The notes under the pieces were generated by a model. The model had not been told where the DNA came from. It worked only from the letters and a program-made list of their open reading frames with translations, and did no database searches. Position numbers and translations under genes: made by a program. A DNA stretch of 64,000 nt, from contig JAYKKT010000076.1 of assembly GCA_036023115.1 (NCBI GenBank), forward strand, positions 496,001-560,000. The letters are read 5' to 3'. The stretch is from Brasenia schreberi. Lineage: Eukaryota > Streptophyta > Magnoliopsida > Nymphaeales > Cabombaceae. Positions 11,389-21,623 of the stretch are shown piece by piece; the stretch's first letter is position 1; each line of letters opens with the position of its first letter.

Positions 11389-11577
11389 GAGTTGGACTCT
11401 AAATAAGACGTCTAAACCATAGGTTTTGGGATTAGTGGGTTCTAGGGCACCCTTAACCCAATTGGTTTCGAGTGGTGGTTCAGGTGGTATGGATGGGATA
11501 TAGCCCAATCCATATCGACTTGGGTTTGGTCTAGGTAGGATGGGTTCTAGCCTACCTTGGTTTTTAGCTCATAGGCT

Positions 11578-12936
11578 CTAGTAAGGTGTATATCCCATGT
11601 TTAGTAACATACTCCAAGGCTTTTTAAGTTTTGAAAAATTGATATAAAGGGGATGGTCCTGAAATATTGTATCATCTATAACATGGCTATAAACTTGAAT
11701 TTTATTGGTTATGCCTTGGAGGTCTATGGGTTTATGGGTGTTGGGTGAGTTGAGCTCTCCTAGGAGATGGAAGACCTTGACTGGGTGTGGCTCTCCTAGC
11801 AGGTAGATGGTAGGATGAAGTGTATCTCGGTTGTCGGTACATAACCTAGGGGTTACCAAATTTGAAATTTCATCTTTTTCATTTTGGAATTCATTTTTGT
11901 GTTGGACATTCGCCACACCTTCCAAATCTACATCCTTTGACACATTTTGTGGGATTGTGGGTGCATGATTGTGATTTGAATCTTGGTAATCTACCGGTCC
12001 TACACAATGCATAGGAGGATTGAGTAGAGAGTTTGGAGAGAGAAGAGTTTCAGGTATACCTTCTTCCTGCTTGTCTACCTTTCCATGGTGAGAGCAAGCT
12101 TCCTTGCAGGCGTCCTGAGGGGGCTGTAGCTCATGCATGGCTTCGAGCTCCCATTGCTTTGGTAGGTCTTGGACTTCATCTGCCAAGCCTATGAGTGTGC
12201 AACACTTGTCCTCTCTTGTGTATGAAATGGTGCTCGTGGGAATGGAACCCATCGAAGCAACCGGTTTTGAAAACTGTTGGGTGGTGGGTGTGAAGTGACT
12301 CCCATGCCCCAGTCCATTTGTGCGCTTAGGGATGTGAACTTTCTTTTCTTTTTTGCTTTCTTGAATTCCAAATTTTTGATTTTCAAATCTCTTTTGAAAA
12401 ATTTCCAAAGTTTTTGAAATAGGAAACTTTTTTGGTTTTTCTATGTGCAAAGGGGTTTTTGGATATTTTGAACGGTTAGCTGATTTGATTTGGACTCTCG
12501 CCTCATCTCCAACCTCGTATCCCTCATCGATTTTCAACCTTGGTTGGGCTTTTCGAGTATGAATTTTCTCTCCACATTCACAAGATAGGTTTTCATGGTA
12601 CATCTTAGCCTCTAAGGCCTCAAGCTTCCTTCTAGCTTCGGTTGCTTTCTTTGTAAGATAAGCAATTTTTTCTTGAGAAAGTCTTTTTATGGTTTTGGAA
12701 AACTGGTTTTGAAAATCAGATGAAGTTTTCTTTGAAGGGCTTGATTTCCTATGTTTCTTACCATGGGAGGAGCAAGATTCCTCTTCTTCTGCTTTTAGAG
12801 CAGCTATCCTTTCTTCTACTTTCATCATTCCCCTTTTTAGGAAAGCCAGCACGTCTTTTGCAATCCTATTTGAAATTCTGCTCTTATGGCATGAACCCCG
12901 CCTTGGTATTTTGGAAGATGCTTCTGAACTTGACAT
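11578..12936 (-). CDS. NA1 gag-like protein (452 aa)
   Basis: This is the only long ORF of NA1. The start MSSSEASSKIPRRGSCHKSR resembles the N-terminus of the Tat Gag in M1 in its serine-rich opening and position. A basic, probably coiled-coil segment rich in K/E follows (residues about 30-130), then a middle part with no match I recognise. The C-terminus, with FQDHPLYINFSKLKKPW and LLNMGYTPY, matches the C-terminal region of the autonomous gag-pro ORF. The capsid core (FEELANCFMQRF), the zinc knuckle and the protease DGG motif are absent. After the stop, homologous sequence continues to a DVLFRV-like end near 11405, so the stop may be secondary. It probably contributes to particles made by an autonomous partner. 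The function is inferred. Confidence 0.7.
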   Translation of the reverse strand: MSSSEASSKIPRRGSCHKSRISNRIAKDVLAFLKRGMMKVEERIAALKAEEEESCSSHGKKHRKSSPSKKTSSDFQNQFSKTIKRLSQEKIAYLTKKATEARRKLEALEAKMYHENLSCECGEKIHTRKAQPRLKIDEGYEVGDEARVQIKSANRSKYPKTPLHIEKPKKFPISKTLEIFQKRFENQKFGIQESKKEKKVHIPKRTNGLGHGSHFTPTTQQFSKPVASMGSIPTSTISYTREDKCCTLIGLADEVQDLPKQWELEAMHELQPPQDACKEACSHHGKVDKQEEGIPETLLSPNSLLNPPMHCVGPVDYQDSNHNHAPTIPQNVSKDVDLEGVANVQHKNEFQNEKDEISNLVTPRLCTDNRDTLHPTIYLLGEPHPVKVFHLLGELNSPNTHKPIDLQGITNKIQVYSHVIDDTIFQDHPLYINFSKLKKPWSMLLNMGYTPY

Positions 12937-12939
12937 GAT

Positions 12940-13405
12940 CCACCTGTATACAAGAACTTACCACAAATTTAGAAACTTTGTTAGTGTAACAGATTTCAAA
13001 CAATTTTTTATGTCCCAATTCCCAAATCTGAAACCTTGATTGTAATGGATTCCAAACAACTTTCTAAGTCACAAGTCCCACCGGGCGTGCCAATTCTTTT
13101 TAGGAAGCCCGATTGGATACCTCGTAGGATCCTTCGAAGCTTGGCACGATCACCCTGTTTAAGCCAACTTATCACAAACCTGAAAATTGAATTAGTATAA
13201 TAGATTCAAACAAAATTTCAAAGTCTCAAGTCCCACCAAGCGTGCCAATTCTGTTTGGGAAGCCCTGTTGGATACCTCGCAAGATCTTTCGAAGTTTGGT
13301 ATGATCAACCTGTTTAAGCAACCTTATCACAAACCTGAAAATTTAGTTAGTATCACGGATTCAAACAAGTTTCTAAGACTCAAGTCCCACCGGGTGTGCC
13401 AAATC
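12940..13405 (-). repeat. Triplicated leader/PBS region of NA1 (period about 155 bp)
   Basis: The PBS-containing block CAAGTCCCACC..GTGCCAA occurs at 13072-13097, 13227-13252 and 13381-13405. Each copy except the last to the right is followed by similar sequence (GGAAGCCC, TGGATACCTCG, TATCACAAACCTGAAAAT). Only the copy at 13381-13405 abuts the 5' LTR and is in the correct place for priming. Confidence 0.85.
13386..13404 (-). other. Primer-binding site of NA1
   Basis: In sense it reads TTTGGCACACCCGGTGGGA, immediately downstream of the 5' LTR. It matches the PBS of M1/M2 (TTGGCACGCCCGGTGGGAC) at all but one or two bases. Literature on Tat/Ogre elements often cites tRNA-Arg as primer; I could not verify the tRNA identity. 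Confidence 0.75.
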
Positions 13406-13472
13406 TGTAGATGTGATTTTATTTCAAATCGTGGGATTCAAAATCAAACCCTCGAACTACGTCGGGTTGCGC

Positions 13473-13585
13473 GAGCGTGCCAGTTAGTTTATCAAAACTA
13501 ACAAATTCTGATTTTCTGACTTCTAAGAACGATTGTGGACAAGTGAGATCTTTTCGACTTAGGCCTTCTTGAACCGGTGCTCAAG
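13473..13585 (-). promoter_or_regulatory. U5 structured module of the NA1 5' LTR
   Basis: Mimic TGGCACGCTC at 13473-13482, hairpin H1 at 13483-13502 (perfect 8-bp stem), hairpin H2 at 13568-13585. It lies about 70-180 nt upstream of the PBS in the transcript. Confidence 0.6.
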
Positions 13586-14627
13586 GGTCAGCCTAGACAC
13601 TTGAAATTTGTTTGAATCCGTTAATTCGAGAAAGGAAAAACCAGATTTTCCAAAGTTTCAGATTTGTGTTTAAGTTCTTGATTTCTGAAAATTTTCAGAT
13701 TCTGAAAGTTGCAGAATCTGTTCAGTTCCAGAGACTTGTTCTCTGAATTTTTAAAAATACTTCTGGTTCTCCAAAAATTCTAAAACATTTTATAGAATAG
13801 AGACACTTGTGTGTAGAATCATAATATATTTTTATTTTATAATTTCGTTCTTTATTTTTTGAGAATTAAATACAGAATTAGAAACTATTATAAAATTTGG
13901 AACAACCCTGTTCCTGTGAATCAGAAGCTCAGAAAAAAGCAATATCGCAGCACTCAGTCATCCAATTTCGATAAAATTTATTGTGTTAGAAAGATACGGA
14001 TGCTAGGTTTCCAAAGAATCAAATTTCATCCAATTTCATTCAGTGGTTGCAAAGATATGAGCAAAAGAACAGAGGTCTGTTACTGAACATTCTGTTTCTG
14101 TAAAACGCAATATGGATTTTGTATAAACTTCACGGATCTAATTGACTAGGCAACAATTCATAAAAATTCCTCCAAATTTTATCTAATAAAGTCTGATTTG
14201 TCTAGATTATTCATGCAAAATCTAGAGGCAATTGGCTTATCCGTTTGTCTATAAAAATTCCGTGATCAGACATGTGCGCACAGACAGTTTCAGAAACCAG
14301 TTTTACAGAAAATTTCAGAAGGTTCCTAACGTGATTCTAAAACGAAATTCAACCTGCATCAGTCCTAATGATGCATGGAAATCATCTAAACATGGATTTT
14401 ACTTTCGTTTATGAAGTAATCATGTGTGTTTGTATCGATATAAATGAAGAACATGAGCTCGAGGCCTTGATTCAGATACAAATTTCCAGAATCTATGCTT
14501 CTCCAGATTCTCATGAATTAAAACAAATTTGTGCACGGATTTGAACCTATGTGAGTGAGAGGGGACGTAGGAGCACTTCGCCGGATGATCGTCGGATGTC
14601 GGAACCAGGCCGGACTTCCTTCTTCTC

Positions 14628-14668
<41 letters not shown>

Positions 14669-14900
14669 TTCTCTATATTTTCGGACTGAATGTTGTTGTA
14701 TCTTGGTTGATCATTTTCTGTTGATGCTCGCTGGTTGATCGTCGCTGGTTCCCTTCTTCCTCCCTCTGCAGGACCTGGGAGAACCCTTTTATAGGCCCAC
14801 AGATACCTGTTTATTGGGATTTGGATGAGCTTGATCTTGGTTGTTTTGATAAGATCTCATTTGGTACCTGATTTCATCTGATCTTAAACGTGATCTGCAC

Positions 14901-15344
14901 ATGATCTGTGTTGCTGAACTTTATGTTGAACGTTACTTTGTAATTTGAATATCATATGCATCTGATCTCTTGTGAATTGGTTGGGACGTTATCTGCAGTT
15001 GATAACATTATATGCATTTGATGATTCCTTTATCTGGTAAACTTTGAATCGTTATCTCCTTTGTGCTGTAGTTGGGAATCAGTTGAAGGTAGGTGGCAGG
15101 TTGTTGAGCTTGTTGACAGGATATGATCTGTGTTGCTGAACTTTATGTTGAACATTACTTTGTAATTTGAATATCATATGCATCTGATCTCTTGTGAATT
15201 GGTTGGGACGTTATCTGCAGTTGATAATGGTATCTGCATTTGATGATTCCTTTATCTGGTAAACTTTGAATCATTATCTCCTCTATGTTGTAGCTGGGAA
15301 TCGGTTGAAGGTAGGTGGCAGGTTGTTGAGCTTGTTGACAGGAT
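14901..15344. repeat. 222-bp tandem duplication in the NA1 5' LTR
   Basis: Copy 1 is 14901-15122 and copy 2 is 15123-15344. Both start ATGATCTGTGTTGCTG and end GAGCTTGTTGACAGGAT. The 3' LTR has one copy (about 7756-7976). Copy 2 shares features with the 3' LTR (GTAGCTGGGAATCGG), while copy 1 has diverged. Confidence 0.9.
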
Positions 15345-15479
15345 GCAGCTAGGATTTGGAGTATTATCATCAGCTAAAAAGCTTATTGTTACTGTTTCAT
15401 CCGAACTTTTCATGTAGCTGCTACTACTGCTCCTTGAATCTCAGCCATCTTTAGAGGAAACCGGACATAGCATATCTGG

Positions 15480-16070
15480 GCCCAGATGTAGGATCTATCA
15501 TGAAACACACGGCTTTGCGCCAAGCTTTGTTGTTGTTTATGTGATCACAATCAACATTATTCTTTAGTAACTTCACAACATCAGGCCGTGTTGTGATTTA
15601 ACAAATCAGAAGACTTTCCCATTAATGTCAAATGTCCCAATCATAATCAGCAGTATCTCTAAACCAGATTAATTTGTCCTTGTTCTGTTTCAGAAAGTTC
15701 AGCATTTTCCATAATATTGGCATTTTGTGACATTCCCCATTCTTTGTCAGGTGAATCTGTGATTCAGCAACAACATCAGCAACTTCAGAATTTCCTGCAT
15801 CTTCCATGTTCTCCACCATGAGCATTTTGAACTTCTACCTGCATACTTGCTGTGAAAATGGTTATGCAAATACATATTACATGCCTTTCTACTATGAACG
15901 TGTTCTATTAAGCCCATGTTACGTTTTTGAAAAACCATCTGTTTATGCTCACCGAATTTCCTTCTTGAGTGTTGGAACACTAACATTACTCTTAACATCA
16001 AAGTGACATAACAGTGATCGATGATAATGCCAAACTGGTGCATATCAATACTTAATTACCTTAATAACCA
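15480..16070 (-). other. Second copy of the gene-like segment, in the NA1 5' LTR
   Basis: It is nearly identical to 8110-8700, including the same 98-codon (15747-16043) and 65-codon (15628-15825) minus-strand frames. It is a consequence of LTR duplication, not independent conservation. Confidence 0.3.
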
Positions 16071-16599
16071 AGCATAACATGGATATGTTAAGAAATGCTT
16101 TCGATACCAAACCTTTATTTTCGGAAGCAATCGTTCTTGTTTTAGTCTTTCATTTCTTTTGATAATACCGAACTTACCCTCTGGAAATTGATTTCTTTTC
16201 AAATGTGAGCTTTTCTTTCTAGGAAGCTCATTTTCCCTTTTTAATGCTCGTTTTCCCTTTTTGGGCATCCACCTTCTTTTTTAGGTGTCAACTTGTCTTT
16301 TCAATGCCTTTTTCTTTTCAAGAGACAAATTTTCAATATGCTTTGCAACAAAAATCTTTTGAGGAAACAAAATTCTGTTTCTCCAGTGCTGAGGGCAAAA
16401 TCGTCATTTTTCAATATTTTGTCAAAATTCGAAATTTTCAAAAAGGAAAGCATTCTTTCATCATTTTAAAGCTTCCATAAAATTCTGATACCGACATAAG
16501 CTCGTTTAGTGCCTTTTTCATTCGAAAACCTAAAATTGCCAAAAATAGCTATTTCCCTAAAAAGGTAAAAAATTTATAAGAAAATTTTGGGTGTTGACA

Positions 16600-16604
16600 G
16601 TGAC
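16600..16604. repeat. Target-site duplication GTGAC, right copy for NA1
   Basis: Matches 6263-6267. Confidence 0.95.
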
Positions 16605-16780
16605 CAACATGAATCAGCTGCTTCAACCTCTTGGCTAAGGGCAACGATCTTGGCCTCAAAATCCCTTCTCAAATCCTCGATTTCCTCTTTTTTGTTTCGA
16701 TTTTTCGAAAATCTTCTAGAGTGAGAACTTGATGTACGCGAGACCTAGCTAGTCACTTCGTTGGAGTCTGAACTCAACAT
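16605..16780 (-). pseudogene. gag: M0 gag N-terminus
   Basis: The start of the Gag interrupted by NA1. The ATG is at 16778-16780. The reading contains SSSHSRRFSKN and EEIEDLRRDFEAKI, matching the M1 and M2 Gag N-termini (SSSHSRRIFKN, DEIEDLRREFEAKI). An in-frame TAG about ten codons after the start makes it a pseudogene. It continues across the NA1 target site into 6262 and below. Confidence 0.8.
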
Positions 16781-16895
16781 GACTTTGATGCTTTTTAAAA
16801 CCAACTATGAAATGCACAAGACAAAGAGTTAAAATACTTTTCTTGAAAAATTTTCAAGAGGTCTGCTTGTTTGTATCGATTTTTCTTAAGGCCCA

Positions 16896-16914
16896 GGTCC
16901 CACCAGGCGTGCCA
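16896..16914 (-). other. Primer-binding site of M0
   Basis: In sense it reads TGGCACGCCTGGTGGGACC, just inside the LTR that starts at 16921. It fixes the orientation of M0 as minus. Confidence 0.75.
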
Positions 16915-16920
16915 AATCTC

Positions 16921-18035
16921 TGTAGACACGCGAAAATTTTCACTCCGGGTTCTTAGGCCTGAAGTAAACCTTTTTCGTATCTAAGTCACTTTTAAAGGGC
17001 GTGCCAACTAGCTTACTCAAACTAGCGAAGTAAGTTTTGAAATATCTGACTTAAGGGGCAACTGTGGACAAGTGGGCTCTTTTCGTTGCAAACCTTCTTG
17101 AACCGATGCTCAAGGGTCAGTTTGTACGCTTAGAAATCTCGATTTTAAAGAAGCAGGGCCTTTTTGAAAAGGTATGAAAGTATTTGATCGATTTGTTTGT
17201 CTAATTGCAGATTTTATTTACGTGGGGTTTGCACGTATCTATGTCTTTGAGTTTTATCTACTTAGGCATGAGGTGTATGCATCAAGTGCCTAAGTCTTGG
17301 CGTTTTTGCACGGGTTGTTCGGGGTTTGTTTGATGCAAGTATGCGCACTATCTCGAGTATGGTGGATATGCAATGTAACTCACACAACTGAACCTTAAAA
17401 CCCGAAATTGAAAGACATAGCTGAAGAGAAATTGCAGAAGGGAAATATATCTATATCTTAAGAGCAAAAAGGCTCAATGTGTACATGTGTGTTGTGTATA
17501 TATTGAAAGACAACTCACACGGCTGAACCTTAAAACGCAACTGAAAGGGAGATATAGATATAAGAGAGGAAAGGCTCAATTGTGGGCGTGTGTGTTGTGT
17601 ATAAATGTAAAGACAACTCACACAACTTTGAATATAAAACCCAACTGAAAGGGAGATACAACTATATATATATGAGCCTGAAGGTCGCAACGTGTACGTG
17701 TGTGTTGTGTATATATTGAAATGCAACTCATACGACTCAAAATTAACAACCCGGAATTGAAAGACGTACACAACTAAACCGGGAAAACTCACGCAGCTAA
17801 AAATATATAGATATAGCTATATCTTAGTGGCTGCCGAGGCCAAAAGGTGCGTGAATGCTTGAGCAAGTGCTCGGGTGTTCCTTGGGTGCGAGTGTGTAAT
17901 TGAAATGACAAACTCACACGACTTGAACCTTAAAACCCGAATGAAATTGCAGCGTATATGCTCTTACTAGAGTCTTTGGAGTAAGAGCGAAGGCTCAATG
18001 GTGTACGTGGGTGCTTGGTGTACAAGATAAGAGCT
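16921..18035 (-). mobile_element. U5-side part of the M0 5' LTR, left arm of an LTR palindrome
   Basis: It begins TGTAGACACGCGAAAA next to the M0 PBS. It contains mimic 16997-17006, H1 17007-17026, H2 17097-17114, and repeat units with CAACTCACACGACT and AAGAGCGAAGGCTCAATG. Around 18035 it joins an oppositely oriented LTR. Confidence 0.8.
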
Positions 18036-21000
18036 AAAGCTCAAGTGAAGCAGCCCAATAAGCCGCTCGTGAAGGCCAATTCCAGAAGCAGCTTCAGAAG
18101 TGTATTCTAAAGCCGAGAAGAGTACCCTGACCTGATAAAATCTAGGTTCAAAAGGCGAAAGGAAGGCCCATGCACGAAGCAAATGGCATGCCAGGAGCAC
18201 CAGAAAGCCAGATCAACCATCCTCATTCAAGCATCCCGAATCTGAACCGGGAAAGACATAAATGAGCAGAAACGGAGTCCGAAAAGGCAAAAAGGAGTCC
18301 GAACGACAAAGATTGGGGAAACCCAACACCAGACGGAGCGCTGATGAAGCCAGGGCCTGCACAGATCGCCCGCCTCGAGAAGCCAAGAAGGACCATCTAG
18401 AGAAAATTTGGATTGGATCTAGACCATAAATATCCAGATCCAAATCCAAATAGTGAATAGTGTTTGGATTTGGGCCGATCCAAATAGTGTTTGGGTCAAT
18501 CCAAATAGTGTTTGGATTTGGATTGGATCCAAATAGTGTTTGGATTGGATTGTATCTTGACCAAAATATCCATATCCATATCCATAAAAATGTTAGATTT
18601 GGATCGGATACAGATCTCAAAATATCCGAGATCCAAGATTCAGATCCAAATAGTGTTTGGATTTGGATTTGGATTTGGATCCAGATCTCAAACCCAAACC
18701 CAAATCCAAATCCAAGACCCACCTCAAATGCCTATAAATAGAGGTGAGGGAGTCCCAAACAAGGGGTTCACGTGAATTTGAAGGGAGGACTTGGAGGAGA
18801 GAGAAGGTGCTTAGGTGAGTGCTTTAGTGCTTTCTTTTGTTTTAGGGTTTTTAATTGTGGGTTAGTGTAGGGTTAGTTAAGGGTTGCCCCACCCTAATTG
18901 AAGAGTTGATGTTGCTTGGACAAGGAGGCTTAAGGTGGCTGATTGGAGCTTGAGCACACCCTAAACTGCCATTAAGAGGTAAGCCCTACTAAGCACCCTA
19001 AACCCTTCTTATTAACCCCTCTAAACCCACCTCAACCGACCTCACCTAACCCTAATCTAACCCCAACCTAAACCCCACAACACCCCTAATCCTACTTGAA
19101 CCCACCTACACCCCTAACCGACTCCACATCAAGACCCCCCGGCCACTCTAACCCTATCCACTCCCGCGCCGCACACCCTACAGGTGCCCCGCACGCCCTG
19201 CACTCGCCCCGCGTAGCCTACCACTCCCGCGCACCTTGCACGTGCCCTGTCACCCCGCTCCCTCTCTGCCTTAGCGCCTGCGATAGGCGCCTAGCACCCG
19301 TTGCCCTCACCTTCCGCCAACCCGCCTGGCGCCGACCCTCTCAGCCGACCCCAATCAATTTCGTCCTAGCCTAAACCGCCACCTATCACCGCCGTACCCA
19401 TACATACCACCACCACTACCTGTCCTAACCGACCTACCCCCTGTCCCAACTGAACCCATCCTAGCTAGACACTCCCTTACCCGCAGCCATCATTCCATCA
19501 ACCCACCTACCTAGCGTCATGACCCTTAGCTCCCATTCCTCATCCCACACCACACCATCACCCCACCTAAGCCTAGCACCCGTAGCTCCCATACCACCGC
19601 CTCGCATCCCCACCACAACCCGTAGCTCCCACATCACCCCATATTCTATCTCTTATCCCACACACCTCACCATCACCCCACCTAAACACCAAGACCTACC
19701 ACTACCGTGCCTTACCCATCCCACACCTAATCAAACCCACAACCTTAGTGTAGTGAACCTAAAAACCTCAAGCTCAAAGGCTCCATTCAGCCATCTTTCG
19801 CTTCAAGCTTCAAGGAAGACTCATTCGTGGGTGTGAAGCCAAGCAAACTCGTGGAGATTGGAGTAGACAAACATCCGAATCATATAAGTGCTTTAATTCG
19901 ATATTTCATATCTCCTTTCTACGCATTGATTCAATTTGGATACGGGGTTGTATTAACGGAGCATTGTCTCCCCCCGATTGTAATAACTTGGTTTGCTACA
20001 CGAAGCACACACAAGCACTTGAGCTTTAGCTCTTACTCGTACACAAACACCCACGAGCACCATTGAGCCTTTGCTCTTACTCCTAAGACTCTAGTAAGAG
20101 CTGCGTGAGTTGTCTTTAATTTTATACACTCACACATGCATGCATTGAGCTTTCGCTCTTATTCTATATAAGTATTTCAATTCAGTTGGGTTGTTACATT
20201 AAGTCGTGTGAGTTCGTCTTTCATTTACACACTCACACACAAAGAACACCCGAGCGCTTACTCATGCACCTCACACACCATTTTGGCCTTGGCAACCGCT
20301 AAGATATAGTCATATTTCTATACTTTCCGTTGCATTTTCCCAGTTCAACTGCATGTGTTTGTCTTTCCATTTACACACCAACACAACTCGTGCACGTTGG
20401 CGACCTTCGGGCCCATATATATATATAGTTGTATTTCCCTTCCGCTATGTCTTTAAATTTCGGGTTTTAAGGTTCAGCTGTGTGAGTTGCATTTCAATTT
20501 ATACGCGGCATACACTTACACAATTGAGCCTTTCCGCTCTTAAGATATAGCTATATTTCCCTTTTGCAATTTCCCTTCGGCTATGTCTTTCAATTCTGGG
20601 TTTTCCCGTTCAGTTGTGTGAGTTTGCATTGCATATTCGCCATACCACGAGATAGGGCGCATATTGCATCAAAGTAACCTCGAACTACCCGTGCAAAACT
20701 CGCCAAATCGAGCATTGGATGCACACAACTACACGCCTAATTTGGCTAAAACCCAAGACATAGGAAACATGCAAATCCCACGTTGATAAAATCTACAACA
20801 AGACAAACTAAACCAAATCAAACACTTTGCATATTTTCAAAAAGGTCATGTTTGCTTAAAATTGAGTTTTCTAAGCATACAGACTAACCCTTGCGCATCG
20901 GTGCAAGAAGGTCTACAACGAAAAGAGCCCACTTGTTCACAGTCGCCCCCTAAGTCAGATATTTTCAAAACTTACTTCGCTAGCTTGAGTAAGCTAACTG

Positions 21001-21083
21001 GCATGCCCTTTAAGCGACTTAGACATACGAAAAGGTTCACTTCAGGCCTAAGAACCCAGAGTGGAAATTTCTGCGTGTCTACA
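18036..21083 (+). mobile_element. Plus-strand Tat-type LTR, 5'-truncated; right arm of the palindrome
   Basis: The U3 starts within sequence homologous to the MQRRRSTDAV-type region of the other LTRs (CCAACACCAGACGGAG near 18320). Dense GGATTTGG/CCAAATCC dyads follow (18400-18720), then a TATAAATA box (18733-18740), repeat units around 19990-20560, and the U5 module (H2 20890-20907, H1 20979-20998, mimic 20999-21008). It ends GTGTCTACA at 21083. The segment 20025-21083 is the inverted copy of 16921-18035. Frames with IQIQIW runs at 18213-18775 come from the dyad repeats and are not genes. Confidence 0.75.
18733..18740 (+). promoter_or_regulatory. TATA box in the plus-strand LTR
   Basis: TATAAATA lies just downstream of the dense dyad array and upstream of AGAGGTGAGGGAG. 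The corresponding position in the minus-strand LTRs (for example near 43458) reads CATAAATGG in sense. Confidence 0.55.
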
Positions 21084-21623
21084 GATCTTTTAAAAGCCAG
21101 ATTTATAAAACCCATTGCATATTCTGGATGGCTTTCAAACATAGTTGTGGTTCGAAAATCCAATGGGAAAATTCGGATTTGCGTTTATTTTAGAAACTTG
21201 AACAAAGCCACTTCAAAAGACAATTTTCCTTTACCAAACATCGATTTGATAGTGGATAGCACTGTAAATCATAAAATATTTTCTTTTATGGATGGATATT
21301 CGGGTTACAATCAAATCAAGTTAGTGCCAAAAGATTAGGCTAAGACTGCTTTTACTACACCATGGGGCACATACTGTTACACAGTTATGCCAATTGGTTT
21401 GAAAAACGCTGATGCCACATACCAAAGAGCTATGACTACTATTTTTCACGATCAAATTCATGAGCTCTTGGAAGTATATGTGGATGATCTTTTGGTGAAA
21501 TCAAAAACCCGATGCACACACATTGAATCTTTGCAAAAGGTTTTTGAAAGACTTAGGCTTTTCAAAGTCAAACTAAACCCACAAAAATGTGTCTTCGGAG
21601 TGGAATCAGGTAAGCTTTTAGGC
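21084..21623 (+). pseudogene. pol: Reverse transcriptase fragment of a plus-strand Tat element
   Basis: This encodes the core of a Ty3/gypsy reverse transcriptase: IKPIAYSGWLSNIVVVRKSN, then FSFMDGYSGYNQI, then an in-frame stop near 21335, then YCYTVMPIGLKNADATYQRA, the catalytic YVDDLL near 21475-21495, and VKLNPQKCVFGVESGKLLG. The left edge abuts an LTR end and the right edge is cut by an LTR starting at 21624. No gag, protease or RNase H remains. It is probably a relic of an older plus-strand element, possibly once joined to P3. Confidence 0.85.

Larger units (their letters stand above)
6268..16599 (-). mobile_element. NA1: complete non-autonomous Tat-related LTR retrotransposon (10.3 kb)
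   Basis: Two long direct LTRs (6268-9233 and 13406-16599) enclose a 4.2-kb interior with a PPT at 9234-9249, a gag-like ORF at 11578-12936, and a PBS next to the 5' LTR. GTGAC target duplications flank it. The interior has no protease motif, no YVDD reverse transcriptase, no RNase H and no HHCC/DDE integrase. The PBS, PPT, U5 hairpins and C-terminal part of the ORF are shared with the autonomous elements in the window (M1, P3). This suggests that such an element mobilised it in trans. The orientation is set by the PPT and PBS. Confidence 0.92.
13406..16599 (-). mobile_element. NA1 5' LTR (3194 bp)
   Basis: Its plus-strand ends are TGTAGATGTG (13406) and GGGTGTTGACA (16599). It corresponds to 6268-9233 but carries a 222-bp tandem duplication (14901-15344) that explains almost all of the length difference. 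The U5 module is at 13473-13585 and the CT microsatellite at about 14632-14666. Confidence 0.93.

Noticed and set aside
18213..18775. Overlapping frames rich in IQIQIW/FGFG on both strands
   Set aside because: They are readings of the GGATTTGG/CCAAATCC dyad array in LTR U3.
16921..21083. Mutator-like DNA transposon with long terminal inverted repeats
   Set aside because: The arms are LTR U5 ends sharing the U5 module and repeats of the other LTRs, the left arm abuts a PBS, and there is no transposase or 9-bp duplication.
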